In this document: positions 36,963 through 45,191 of the stretch, in pieces
How positions within the stretch are numbered: position 1 is the stretch's first letter
Layout: each line of letters begins with the position of its first letter
Source of the DNA: Oscillospiraceae bacterium
GTDB lineage: Bacteria; Bacillota; Clostridia; Oscillospirales; Oscillospiraceae
Direction of reading: 5' to 3'
NCBI GenBank assembly: GCA_017542425.1
Contig: JAFXXH010000007.1
Location: 1 to 64,000, forward strand
DNA: 64,000 nt
The notes under the pieces: model-generated
What the model was told of the DNA's origin: nothing
What the model saw: only the letters and a program-made list of their open reading frames with translations
The model's database searches: none
Position numbers and translations under genes: made by a program

Positions 36963-37931
36963 ATGAAAATTGCTGTAATTGGACTTGGTTCTATGGGCAA
37001 GAGACGGATTAGGCTGATTCGGGAATTGTACCCCGACATTATCTTGGTCGGTGTTGACAACAGAACGGATCGCAGGCAGGAAGTGGAGAACCATTTTGGG
37101 GTTCCATGCTGCGAAAACCTGAATCAAGCTGGCGGTGATGTGGATTGTGTTTTTGTGTGCACATCCCCGCTTTCGCACCACAGCATCATAAAAGATGCTC
37201 TTTCCCATGGATGCCATGTGTTTACGGAGCTCAATCTGGTGGCAGACGGATACGAGGAAAATATGCGCCTTGCTGCGTCCAAAGGGCTGGTACTGTTCCT
37301 TTCATCCACTTTTTTTTACCGGGAGGAGATTCGATATCTACATAGCCAGGTGAGACCCGCGCAGAGATGGAATTACATTTACCATATTGGTCAATATTTG
37401 CCTGACTGGCATCCCTGGGAGCGCTATCAGGATTTTTTCCTGGGGGATAAGAGGACGAACGGCTGCCGGGAGATTTTAGCGATTGAGTTGCCGTGGATCA
37501 TAGACACATTTGGAGATGTTTCAAAGATTACAGTCGCATCGGACAAGCTTACGGGACTTGCAATTGATTATCAGGACAATTATATGATCCAATTGCAGCA
37601 TGACGGCGGGAATAAGGGTTGCCTGATTGTAGACGTTGTCTCTCCCTGTGCAGTGCGCAATTTGGAAATTTATTCAGAAAATGCGTTCTTTTCCTGGAAC
37701 GGAACCCCGGAATCTCTGAAAGCATACAATCCTTCTGTAAAAAAAGTTGAAACTGTGTCATTGCAGGAAAGAACGGAACACATGGATGGGTATCGTACAT
37801 TTGTTGTGGAAAATGCTTACAAGAACGAGATCAGAGCGTTTTTCAGTGTTCTTCTGGAAGGGAAACCAGCTCCGTACGGTTTTGAACAGGACATGAAGAT
37901 CCTGAAGCTTATAGATTCGATTGGAGCATAA
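36963..37931 (+). CDS. Gfo/Idh/MocA-family oxidoreductase (1)
   Basis: A 322-aa NAD(P)-dependent oxidoreductase: Rossmann motif VIGLGSMGKRR, VFVCTSPLSHHSIIKDALSHGCHVFTE, then a C-terminal substrate domain. The usual EKP motif is FTELNLV here, so the catalytic Lys of classical family members is replaced; activity may differ. It starts after CAGGAGGT. A 138-bp gap without any gene or clear promoter separates it from the epimerase. Its role in sugar modification is inferred from context. Confidence 0.8.
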   Translation: MKIAVIGLGSMGKRRIRLIRELYPDIILVGVDNRTDRRQEVENHFGVPCCENLNQAGGDVDCVFVCTSPLSHHSIIKDALSHGCHVFTELNLVADGYEENMRLAASKGLVLFLSSTFFYREEIRYLHSQVRPAQRWNYIYHIGQYLPDWHPWERYQDFFLGDKRTNGCREILAIELPWIIDTFGDVSKITVASDKLTGLAIDYQDNYMIQLQHDGGNKGCLIVDVVSPCAVRNLEIYSENAFFSWNGTPESLKAYNPSVKKVETVSLQERTEHMDGYRTFVVENAYKNEIRAFFSVLLEGKPAPYGFEQDMKILKLIDSIGA

Positions 37932-37933
37932 GT

Positions 37934-38863
37934 ATGGATAAGCTGAAAGTATGCTTTGTCGGAGTAGGATCTATTGCAAAAAGGCATATTTTGAATTTGC
38001 ACAGTATTTGTGGTTCCAGCGGAATCGCCCTAAAAGCAGATGCATTTCGCCGAACGGCAACTGTCCCAACCGGGATCGATGCTGTATATACCAGAATGGA
38101 AGATATGCCGTCTGATTATGACGTCATCTTTATTACAAATCCGACAGAAGCACACCTTGAAACGCTACAGCGTTTTCATAACAAAGGAAAACATTTTTTT
38201 ATCGAAAAACCTGTTGTATCGGTTCATCAAATTGCGGCTGCGGAGGGGTTTCAACAGAGAAAAGGTAGCGTTTATTATGTGGCCTGTCCCCTTCGTTACC
38301 ATGCAGTGATACGCTATATCAAGGAAAACATTCCACCCTCAGAGGTGATTTCCGTGAGAAGTATTTCTTCCAGCTATCTGCCCGATTGGCGTCCTGGACA
38401 GGATTACCGAAATACGTACAGCGCGCATAAAGATATGGGCGGTGGTGTCAGCATAGACCTGATCCACGAGTGGGACTATTTGACCTACCTTTTTGGATGG
38501 CCAAAGAAAGTTTACAGCTTGATTGGAAAAAAATCAGCGCTTGAAATTGATAGTGATGACCAGGCGCTCTATATCGCGGATTATGCTGACAAGGCAGTTG
38601 AACTCCATCTGGATTATTTTGGCAGGAAAACCATCAGAGAAATCCAACTGTTTACAAGGACAGAAACGATTATGGGGGACATTGCAAACTGCAAAGTCCG
38701 TTTTCTGGTGCGCAATACGGAGCAGACCTTCCATGAAGAAAGAGATGATTTTCAAAAACGGGAATTGCTCCATTTTTTTGAGTTGATAGAGGGAAAGACT
38801 TTACCGGAAGACGGGTTGCGGCATGGTATCCAAGTTCTTAAACTGACACAGGGGTGCGTATAA
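37934..38863 (+). CDS. Gfo/Idh/MocA-family oxidoreductase (2)
   Basis: A 309-aa NAD(P)-dependent oxidoreductase with VCFVGVGSIAKRHILNLHSI at the N-terminus. It has FITNPTEAHLETLQRFHNKGKHFFIEKPV, where the EKP motif is intact, and DMGGGVSIDLIHEWDYL in the C-terminal domain. It starts 2 nt after the previous stop. The pair with the EKP-less neighbour suggests duplication with divergence. It probably oxidises or reduces a nucleotide-activated sugar or the nonulosonate. Confidence 0.85.
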   Translation: MDKLKVCFVGVGSIAKRHILNLHSICGSSGIALKADAFRRTATVPTGIDAVYTRMEDMPSDYDVIFITNPTEAHLETLQRFHNKGKHFFIEKPVVSVHQIAAAEGFQQRKGSVYYVACPLRYHAVIRYIKENIPPSEVISVRSISSSYLPDWRPGQDYRNTYSAHKDMGGGVSIDLIHEWDYLTYLFGWPKKVYSLIGKKSALEIDSDDQALYIADYADKAVELHLDYFGRKTIREIQLFTRTETIMGDIANCKVRFLVRNTEQTFHEERDDFQKRELLHFFELIEGKTLPEDGLRHGIQVLKLTQGCV

Positions 38864-38865
38864 AA

Positions 38866-39537
38866 ATGATTTTAAAAGCCAACATTGCAGAAACGGTTCT
38901 GCGGCAGCTAAAGAATTATTGGGAGGAAGTTGATTCGGACAGCATTCGAGCCGCTGTTCCGGAAGCACTTCAGATGATACAGAAAAACTATTATGAAATG
39001 CCGAATGGGCGATTTTGGAATGGAAAAGAGGTGGTTTTTTCCCCTTTCATGAGTGTTCAATGGATGAACTTTCTTTATCGATTGTCTCATGTTTTGTATT
39101 TGCGAGGCGGAGGGGAGAGCGCTGATCAGGTCTATTACTTAAATAAGATTATGCACGCAAATGATTGGTTTTATGCCATAGATCTCCCCGTGCATTTCCA
39201 TTGTGAACATCCATTGGGGAGTGTTTTGGGAAGAGCGACATATGGGGACTACCTTTTTGTTTATCAAGGGATTACGGTAGGTGGAAACCGCAGACATGGT
39301 GCGTTGTACTATCCAACTCTCGGTGAGAATGTGATGCTGTATTCCAATGCGACGGTGCTTGGCAATACGTCAATTGGCAACAATGTAGTGGTCTCATCAG
39401 GAACATATCTGATCAATGAGACGATTCCGGACAATTGCATCGTGTTTGGTCGCTCTCCAGAAATAACCATTGTAACAAAAACAGAGGCGGAAATGAAATT
39501 GTATACACAGCATATTTGGGGATGGAGACAGCAATGA
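38866..39537 (+). CDS. Serine-acetyltransferase-like acyltransferase
   Basis: A 223-aa protein: helical N-terminus followed by a left-handed beta-helix, with FHCEHPLGSVLGRATYGDYLFVYQGITVGGN and VLGNTSIGNNVVVSSGTYLI. This resembles CysE-type acyltransferases. In this setting it is more likely a sugar or nonulosonate O/N-acyltransferase than a cysteine-pathway enzyme. The stop overlaps the next gene's ATG. Confidence 0.78.
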   Translation: MILKANIAETVLRQLKNYWEEVDSDSIRAAVPEALQMIQKNYYEMPNGRFWNGKEVVFSPFMSVQWMNFLYRLSHVLYLRGGGESADQVYYLNKIMHANDWFYAIDLPVHFHCEHPLGSVLGRATYGDYLFVYQGITVGGNRRHGALYYPTLGENVMLYSNATVLGNTSIGNNVVVSSGTYLINETIPDNCIVFGRSPEITIVTKTEAEMKLYTQHIWGWRQQ

Positions 39538-40286
39538 AAGTTTTATTTACAATTTGCGGAAGAGCGGGTTCTAAAGGGATTCGAAATAAAAACCTTCGCG
39601 TTTTCTGCGGGAAATATCTGGTTTATTATACGGTCTCTGTTCTGGATCTCTACCTGAAGAAACACCCGGAGGTCGAGGCAGACATCGTCGTGAGCTCTGA
39701 TAGCAAAGAATTGCTCGACCTGGTTTGCAGCAACGTAACGCGGCGCGTTGAAAGGATCGAGCGGGACGAGAGTTTGTCTGGTGATTCTGTCGGGAAAACC
39801 GCTGTGATCTACGATTGTCTTTCAAAAATGCAACTGTGGATGGACAAGGAATATGATATTGTAGTAGATTTGGATATTACTTCTCCGCTCAGGACGGTGG
39901 ATGATCTTGAAAAGGTGATGGATTTGCATCTGGAAAAGCACGCCGATGTGACGACTACGGTCGCTACTGCCAGGAGAAATCCATATTTTAACCAGGTAAA
40001 GCGAACAGAACATGGGGTGAAGAAAGTCATTGCGTCATCGTTTACTGCTCGTCAGCAGGCACCTGAAATATTTGATATGAATGCATCCATTTATGCATAT
40101 AAGCCCTCGTTTTTGAGGGAGGGAAAAGGCGTGTTGGATGGGTATTGTGAGATTGTTGAAATGTATGATACAGGTATTCTGGACTTGGATCATGAAAACG
40201 ACTTTGTTTTAATGGAAGTCATCGCGGATTATTTGTTTCAACACAACACAAAGTTCCGTGAGGTTTATGAGAATACGCAATCCTAA
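39534..40286 (+). CDS. legF: CMP-nonulosonate cytidylyltransferase (NeuA/LegF-like)
   Basis: Activates the nine-carbon acid as its CMP derivative. It has 250 aa: CTP-binding FTICGRAGSKGIRNKNLR, VSSDSKELLDLV, VDLDITSPLRTVDDL (metal Asp) and ending DLDHENDFVLMEVIADYL. ATG at 39534 overlaps the preceding stop (ATGA). It is the last gene of the glycan locus; no clear terminator follows. Confidence 0.92.
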   Translation: MKVLFTICGRAGSKGIRNKNLRVFCGKYLVYYTVSVLDLYLKKHPEVEADIVVSSDSKELLDLVCSNVTRRVERIERDESLSGDSVGKTAVIYDCLSKMQLWMDKEYDIVVDLDITSPLRTVDDLEKVMDLHLEKHADVTTTVATARRNPYFNQVKRTEHGVKKVIASSFTARQQAPEIFDMNASIYAYKPSFLREGKGVLDGYCEIVEMYDTGILDLDHENDFVLMEVIADYLFQHNTKFREVYENTQS

Positions 40287-40406
40287 CTAAAACTTCCCAC
40301 ATGAGATTCCGACAAAAAAGTCTAATAAAGCTCCGATTTAAGCGCGATATCAAGGCGAAAAAGGACGAAAAGAATAGCATATAGCCTCGAACTGTGATAT
40401 AATATC

Positions 40407-40517
40407 GTCTTCGTCCGAAACAGAGCCAAGCGCAAGGACTGGATCGCCCTGATTTCTACGGATATGGACCTTTCCGAGCGTGAGATCATCCGCCGCTATG
40501 GGGTCAGATGGAATTAG
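40407..40517 (+). pseudogene. Remnant of an IS4-like transposase
   Basis: Reading from 40407 gives VFVRNRAKRKDWIALISTDM continuing LSEREIIRRYGVRWN then a stop. This matches the C-terminal DDE region of IS4-type transposases (the RNRxKRKDW...TD, then Y-G-x-RW segment just before the catalytic Glu). Only about 36 codons remain and there is no start, so it is a dead fragment. An extended -10 (TGATATAAT, 40395-40403) precedes it. Confidence 0.7.
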
Positions 40518-40714
40518 GATGAATCACATGTAGAAAGTAGAGCATACGAAAATGGACAAAAACAATCCCAGTAGCTGGTTCTATGGGCTGTAATTACAGT
40601 TTTTCTTGTTTTTTCTATACGGGATGTGGAACAAGCTTTCCCAATCAAGAGGATCTGCAAGGGACGAAGGAATCTGTATTTCAGACTCAGCGGTTTAAAA
40701 GCAGCGTGAGCCTC

Positions 40715-40743
40715 TTGCATTCCCTTTTTTGATTTGCTATAAT
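40715..40743 (+). promoter_or_regulatory. Candidate promoter upstream of the ribozyme-nagB transcript
   Basis: TTGCAT (40715-40720), 17-bp spacer, TATAAT (40738-40743) with an extended TGC before the -10. It is the best rightward sigma-A promoter found between the transposase remnant and nagB. It would give a leader of about 400 nt before the ribozyme. Confidence 0.5.
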
Positions 40744-40761
40744 TCATCTCACATGAGATTC

Positions 40762-41151
40762 ATAGCGGATTTGTTATAGATTCCGGAGTCGAATGTGGAT
40801 GAACGCCAACCGTTCCAGTATGCTGTCATCCGTGTCTGCGAAGTGCCTTTTTCCAAACCCTCCGGTGCAATCAGGTTCACCCAGCCCTTGTTCAGTCGAT
40901 CCATGAAAACAGGCGGAAGATTTGAGGGGCTTCCGCGGCAGCGGCAAAGTGCGCCTGTGAGAAGACCGGTCGGCATATTCCCATCCGGGGTACCGACGGG
41001 AGCGTCCATGCATAACGCCTGGAAAAAGCGTATGAGATTGGATGCGCTCCGCGACAGAGCTTCAGTGATGTTATGATTTGCTCACGCAGTCTTGCGTGTT
41101 CAAATATTTGTAAAACAGCATCTCACGAAAGGAGCATACAGAGAGGCTGTT
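40762..41151. other. Unassigned stretch before the ribozyme
   Basis: About 390 bp with short open frames on both strands. On + a GTG-started 93-codon frame runs from 40795 with CCGGAG upstream; on - an 86-codon frame runs 41009-40749. None shows a recognisable motif and they overlap each other, so none is called as a gene. It is probably decayed mobile DNA or a long leader. Confidence 0.4.
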
Positions 41152-41285
41152 AGCGCCGGGCCCGCGATCGGGTGACGAGGTTTGGCAGTTGTCGAAAGAC
41201 TCGGCGGATGCTGCCACGGCGTCATGCCGTGTTCCGGTTTTTCTCTCTTCGCGTTGCGACTGCGGCGGGAGAAGACGGGAGCGCG
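41152..41285 (+). ncRNA. glmS-type self-cleaving ribozyme/riboswitch upstream of nagB
   Basis: Core elements of the glmS ribozyme occur in order. The cleavage-site segment is AGCGCC, with predicted cut between A41152 and G41153. A CCCG/CGGG hairpin (41161-41172) follows, then TGACGAGG (41173-41180), TGTCGA and TCGGCGGATG (41201-41210). GGCAG (41184-41188) pairs with CTGCC (41211-41215); CACGGC (41215-41220) with GCCGTG (41226-41231); TTCTCTC (41241-41247) with GGGAGAA (41267-41273). Known glmS ribozymes bind glucosamine-6-phosphate and cleave their mRNA to shut off glmS. The gene downstream here is nagB, about 125 nt further on. Confidence 0.85.
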
Positions 41286-41408
41286 CATGTTCAGTGCGTC
41301 GTCAGAGGGAAAGCAAAAAGCGGAATCAACACCGTAACAGAGGTTCTCTTTCCACTGTATCATTTAAGCAAAGCGGGCACGCTCCCGCAGAAATGGAGAA
41401 CAAATATC

Positions 41409-42212
41409 ATGCGCGTAGTCATTCAGGAAAATTACGATAAGATGTGCAAATGGGCGGCGGATTATATTGCGGCCAAGATCAAAGCTCACAACAGCGGCCC
41501 GGAAGCCGGCCGTCCCTTCGTCCTGGGTCTGCCCACGGGGTCTTCCCCCATCGGCGTGTACAAGGAGCTGGCGCGCCAGAACCAGGCGGGCGAGCTGTCT
41601 TTCGCCAACGTGGTGACCTTCAACATGGACGAGTATCTGGGCCTGCCCCACGAGCATGACCAGTCCTACTGGTACTTCATGCACGACAACTTCTTCGACC
41701 ATCTGGTGGACATGAAGCCGGAGAATATCAACATCCTCAACGGCATGACCGAGGACCCGGAGGCCGAGTGCAGGGCCTACGAGGAGAAGATCGCCTCCTA
41801 CGGCGGCATCGACCTCTTCATGGGCGGCATCGGTGTGGACGGCCACATCGCCTTCAACGAGCCCTACACCAGCCTGGCTTCCCGCACCGGTCTGCGGAAC
41901 CTGACCACCGACACCCGCATCGTCAACTCCCGCTTTTTCGGCAACGATCCGGAAAAGGTCCCGTCCCAGGCCCTGAGCGTGGGCGTGGGCACCGTCACGG
42001 ATTCCAGGGAAGTGCTGATCCTCATCAACGGCCATAACAAGGCCCGGGCTCTGGCGGCCACGGTGGAGGGCGGCGTGAGCCAGAAGTGGACCTGCAGCGC
42101 GCTTCAGATGCACAACGGCGCGATCATCGCCTGTGACGAGGCGGCCTGCGGCGAACTGACCGTGGACACCTACAAATACTTCCTGGACATCGAGCGGGGA
42201 GAGCGGCTGTAA
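41409..42212 (+). CDS. nagB: Glucosamine-6-phosphate deaminase/isomerase NagB
   Basis: Interconverts glucosamine-6-phosphate and fructose-6-phosphate plus ammonia. It has 267 aa, the usual length: [13 protein letters not shown] (phosphate loop), FNMDEYLGL (Asp base) and [15 protein letters not shown] (catalytic Asp/His). ATG follows GGAG at 9 nt. NagB is normally catabolic and induced by its substrate. The glmS-type ribozyme in its leader would instead lower expression when GlcN-6-P is plentiful, which suits a biosynthetic (amination) role. A LysR gene follows 57-69 bp later, depending on its start. Confidence 0.95.
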   Translation: MRVVIQENYDKMCKWAADYIAAKIKAHNSGPEAGRPFVLGLPTGSSPIGVYKELARQNQAGELSFANVVTFNMDEYLGLPHEHDQSYWYFMHDNFFDHLVDMKPENINILNGMTEDPEAECRAYEEKIASYGGIDLFMGGIGVDGHIAFNEPYTSLASRTGLRNLTTDTRIVNSRFFGNDPEKVPSQALSVGVGTVTDSREVLILINGHNKARALAATVEGGVSQKWTCSALQMHNGAIIACDEAACGELTVDTYKYFLDIERGERL

Positions 42213-42281
42213 GACCCCGTCGCGGCGGCTGCGGTCGCTTCCTGTTCCCGGGAAGCCGGAAACAAAGAAATGAGGAGCCAG

Positions 42282-43187
42282 ATGAACGCCAAACGGTTTC
42301 AATATGTCCTGGTTCTCGCACGCGAAGGCTCCTTTTCCAAGGCGGCCGACGCCCTGGGCATTTCTCAGCCGTCGTTGTCCCAGTACATCAAAAAAATAGA
42401 ACGCAGCATCGGGCAAACGCTGTTTGACCGGACGAATGGGGAGGTCCGAATCACCGAGGCCGGGAGACTGTACATCGAAGCCGGACAGAAGATCCTCGAC
42501 ATCGAGCATCAGCTGGAAAACGCCTTTGCGGACCTGGCCGCCTGCAAGACCGGCTCCCTCATCGTTGGGGCGGCTCCCTATCGCGCCGCCTCGATGCTGC
42601 CCACCATCGCGTCCGCGTTTCGGGCCCGATATCCGGGTATGCACCTGGTCGTCCGGGAGGGCACCACGGCGGAACTGGCGGAGGGCATGGCGCACGGGGA
42701 ATATGACCTGGCCCTGACCTTGCTGCCAATCGATCCGCGCCTGTTCCGCTATGAAAAGGTCGTGGAAGAGGAACTCATCCTGGCGGTCCCGTCCGCATAC
42801 CCGCAGTTCCCTTCCGCGCCGGTGGCCGGTCGCAAATACCCGGCTGTGGATGCAAAAGTCCTCGACGGCCAATCTCTGGTCATGCTCACCGACGCGCAGT
42901 TCATGCAGAAGCAGTTGGAGCATCTGCTGCTGGACTATCGGCTGCGGGTGTCCGTCGCCGCTGTGGTGAAGTCGCTGGAAGCTCAGATCGAAATGGTCAA
43001 GGCCGGTATGGGCATGGCCCTGATGCCCGGCGGGATCGAGCGCTTTTGCCGGGACGACTCCGTGACCTTCTACTCCTTTAGGGACAGGCTTCCCAAGCGG
43101 GAGCTTGTGGTCATGTGGCGAAAAGATCGCCCACTGTCCCAGGTGGCGGAGGAACTGAAACAAGTGATTCACAGCATTCCGTGGTAA
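42282..43187 (+). CDS. LysR-family transcriptional regulator
   Basis: A 301-aa LysR-type regulator. The N-terminal winged helix-turn-helix is FQYVLVLAREGSFSKAADAL then ISQPSLSQYIKKIERSIG; a periplasmic-binding-like effector domain follows (about 90-295). ATG at 42282 gives the standard N-terminus and lies after AGGAG with short spacing; ATG at 42270 is the alternative. Its position directly before the permease and catabolic operon suggests that it controls them. The effector is unknown. Confidence 0.9.
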   Translation: MNAKRFQYVLVLAREGSFSKAADALGISQPSLSQYIKKIERSIGQTLFDRTNGEVRITEAGRLYIEAGQKILDIEHQLENAFADLAACKTGSLIVGAAPYRAASMLPTIASAFRARYPGMHLVVREGTTAELAEGMAHGEYDLALTLLPIDPRLFRYEKVVEEELILAVPSAYPQFPSAPVAGRKYPAVDAKVLDGQSLVMLTDAQFMQKQLEHLLLDYRLRVSVAAVVKSLEAQIEMVKAGMGMALMPGGIERFCRDDSVTFYSFRDRLPKRELVVMWRKDRPLSQVAEELKQVIHSIPW

Positions 43188-43375
43188 GCCTACGCCGGGC
43201 ACGGGTTCCCCGCCAGCCCGGGCCGGTGTTCCACAGCGTCTACAGAAACGGCACACATTCATTTTGCGCACGGATTTTCCATCTTCTCGCCATCCTGTAC
43301 TCTATAACAGCCGAGAGAACAGAGAAAAAAGAGAGAGAAGAGTATCAGATTCCACGAAAGAGGAGGAAACCCCGT

Positions 43376-44740
43376 ATGCCTGCCGCACTCACCTATCTGG
43401 CCATCATGCTGGCGGTGATCGTCGTCTGGTTCCTGCTGCTGAAACGCCCGGTCTATGAGGCCGTGCTGATCAGCTTCCTGATCCTGCTGACGATCACCGA
43501 CACCTGGGGCAGTGTCCTTGGCTACATCGACACGGGCCTCAAGACCTCGCTGCTCTACTCCATGACGGCCTTCTGCGCCATGTCCATCCTGCTGACGAAG
43601 ACCAAAGTCATTGACAGCGCCATCGCGGTGATCCTTGCCCTGCTGGGCCGCGTCACCGGCGGCGCGGGCTATGTCTCCGTGGTTGCCAGCTCCTTCATGG
43701 GCGCGCTGTCCGGCTCCGGTCCGGGCAACGTCATGGCCACCGGCTCCATCACCATCCCCGCCATGAAGCGTTCCGGCTTCCCGGCGGAACTGGCCGCCAA
43801 CATCGAGTCCAACGCCTCCTACCTGGGCAACATGATCCCGCCCTCCGGCAACATCACGGCGGCCCTGGGCGCGCTGACCGGCATGGCGGCCTATGGCGAA
43901 GGCTTCATCACTCAGGCGGAATTCTGGATCGTACTGTGGGGCTGCTCGCTCTGGTTCATCCTCCAGCGCCTCATCATGGTTTTCGCGTTTTGCAAGTACT
44001 ATCATGTTGCCCCCATGTCGAAGGACGAACTGCCCAGCCTGAAGGAGACCTTCCAAAAGGGCTGGCAGGGTCTGTTGCTTCCTCTCATCATCCTGCTGCC
44101 CTTCGTGCTGGACTACTTCTTCAAGTCCAGCTTCTTCACGGAGCGGCTGGGCGCGGACGGGGCCAAGTACATGAGTTCCTCTCTGCTGATCTTCATCGGC
44201 GGCCTGGCCTCTATCTATGCCGTGCTCATTGCGAAGGACAAAAAACAGGTCACACCCAACGCCATCGCCCGGATGTTCGCGGACGGGATCAAGACCATCG
44301 CCCCGGCCATCGGCGTCTGCGTGATCGGCTATATGATCGGCGCGATGTTCACCGATCTGGGCGTGACCGACGAGATGCTCAGCTTCATGGAGGGGCTGAA
44401 CATGGGCAAGCTCGGCATCGTGGTGTTCATCTGCCTGATCACCTGCCTGCTGGGCATGGTGATTCCCGGCAGTTCTCTGGTCGTCATTTTCGGACCGGTC
44501 TTCATCACGATTTTGGCCGCCAAGGGCGTGCATCCCACGCTGGCCGCCGCCATGCTGCCCTGCATCTGCGGCGTCATGTGCGGCATCACCCCGCCCCTGG
44601 GCCTGGGCATGTATGCCGGTATGAGTCTGGCCGAGTCTGAATTCGGACCGACTTTCCGAAACAACCTCTGGTGGGTGGCGGCCCAGTTCGTGATGGAGGT
44701 CATCGTGCTGATGGGCTTCCTGCCCATCCTGGGACTCTAA
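43376..44740 (+). CDS. TRAP-type (DctM-like) large permease subunit
   Basis: A 454-aa membrane protein with about 12 helices. SGSGPGNVMATGSITIPAMKR followed by ESNASYLGNMIPPSG is the TRAP large-subunit signature (substrate and Na sites), and the second half repeats it with MVIPGSSLVVIFGPVF and CGITPPLGLGMYAG. It probably imports an organic acid for the enzymes downstream. AGGAGGAAA precedes the ATG. No DctP/TAXI binding-protein gene lies nearby. A 188-bp leader (43188-43375) holds only a weak TATAAC. Confidence 0.82.
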   Translation: MPAALTYLAIMLAVIVVWFLLLKRPVYEAVLISFLILLTITDTWGSVLGYIDTGLKTSLLYSMTAFCAMSILLTKTKVIDSAIAVILALLGRVTGGAGYVSVVASSFMGALSGSGPGNVMATGSITIPAMKRSGFPAELAANIESNASYLGNMIPPSGNITAALGALTGMAAYGEGFITQAEFWIVLWGCSLWFILQRLIMVFAFCKYYHVAPMSKDELPSLKETFQKGWQGLLLPLIILLPFVLDYFFKSSFFTERLGADGAKYMSSSLLIFIGGLASIYAVLIAKDKKQVTPNAIARMFADGIKTIAPAIGVCVIGYMIGAMFTDLGVTDEMLSFMEGLNMGKLGIVVFICLITCLLGMVIPGSSLVVIFGPVFITILAAKGVHPTLAAAMLPCICGVMCGITPPLGLGMYAGMSLAESEFGPTFRNNLWWVAAQFVMEVIVLMGFLPILGL

Positions 44741-44753
44741 GGAGGGCGAGACG

Positions 44754-45044
44754 ATGAAAGCAAAGCTTCAAAACGTGGTCAAGGTGTTCAAGCTGATCTT
44801 CGGCTATGGCATCATGCTGGTGCTCTTCGCCGGCGGCCTGACCTTCTTCGGTTACCTGGCCGCCCTGCTCATCGGAGGCGAGACGGCGACGGCGATCTGC
44901 ACCTGGATCTACAAGAGCTTCATTCCGGTGATGATCTATGCCTCCACCATCCTGATTCTCTTCGGCCTGCTGACCATGTACCTGGCAGGGGAGAAGGCCC
45001 TGACGCCGGAGAAGAAGGACGCGCAGCACGAGGGCGAGAAATAA
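44754..45044 (+). CDS. Small two-helix membrane protein paired with the permease
   Basis: A 96-aa protein with two predicted membrane helices (about 14-40 and 52-75) and a charged C-terminal tail. It starts 13 nt after the permease stop, behind AAGGAGG. It takes the place of a TRAP small (DctQ) subunit but is shorter than the usual four-helix DctQ, so it may be a divergent or reduced partner. No motif is recognised. Confidence 0.7.
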   Translation: MKAKLQNVVKVFKLIFGYGIMLVLFAGGLTFFGYLAALLIGGETATAICTWIYKSFIPVMIYASTILILFGLLTMYLAGEKALTPEKKDAQHEGEK

Positions 45045-45069
45045 GCCGCGCAAGTGCGCAGAATCAGAG

Positions 45070-45098
45070 ATTACAGGCCGGCCTGGTCGGCCTGTGAT
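45070..45098 (+). terminator. Hairpin between permease genes and PrpD operon
   Basis: Inverted repeat around ACAGGCCG (45073-45080) and CGGCCTGT (45088-45095), extendable to 11 bp with one G-T pair, followed by GATTT. It is a weak or partial terminator that may reduce read-through into the next genes. Confidence 0.45.
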
Positions 45099-45191
45099 TT
45101 CCACGATAGATTATAGGCAAAAGATTATCGAATGGATAAGCATTGATGTGAACGCCGACGGAATTCACCACCGGCGGAGCGAGGAGGAAGC

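Larger units (their letters stand above)
40298..40761. repeat. 12-bp direct repeats bracketing transposase debris
   Basis: CACATGAGATTC occurs at 40298-40309 and 40750-40761 in the same orientation, bracketing the transposase remnant. They could be leftover end or target sequences of a decayed insertion element, or chance. Confidence 0.35.

Noticed and set aside
34612-40286. Plain N-acetylneuraminic acid (Neu5Ac) pathway
   Set aside because: The extra dehydratase, aminotransferase, N-acetyltransferase and CBS-guanylyltransferase are not needed for Neu5Ac and match the legionaminic set better.
40514-40747. Minus-strand 77-codon frame after the transposase remnant
   Set aside because: No motif, no ribosome site, and it overlaps promoter-like DNA.
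41101-41408. T-box or ordinary attenuator in the nagB leader
   Set aside because: No T-box sequence and no terminator with a U-run. The conserved core and pairings fit the glmS ribozyme.
41364-43271. Minus-strand 635-codon frame over nagB and the LysR gene
   Set aside because: Antisense to two well-recognised genes and composed of His/Gly/Val-rich text typical of shadow frames.
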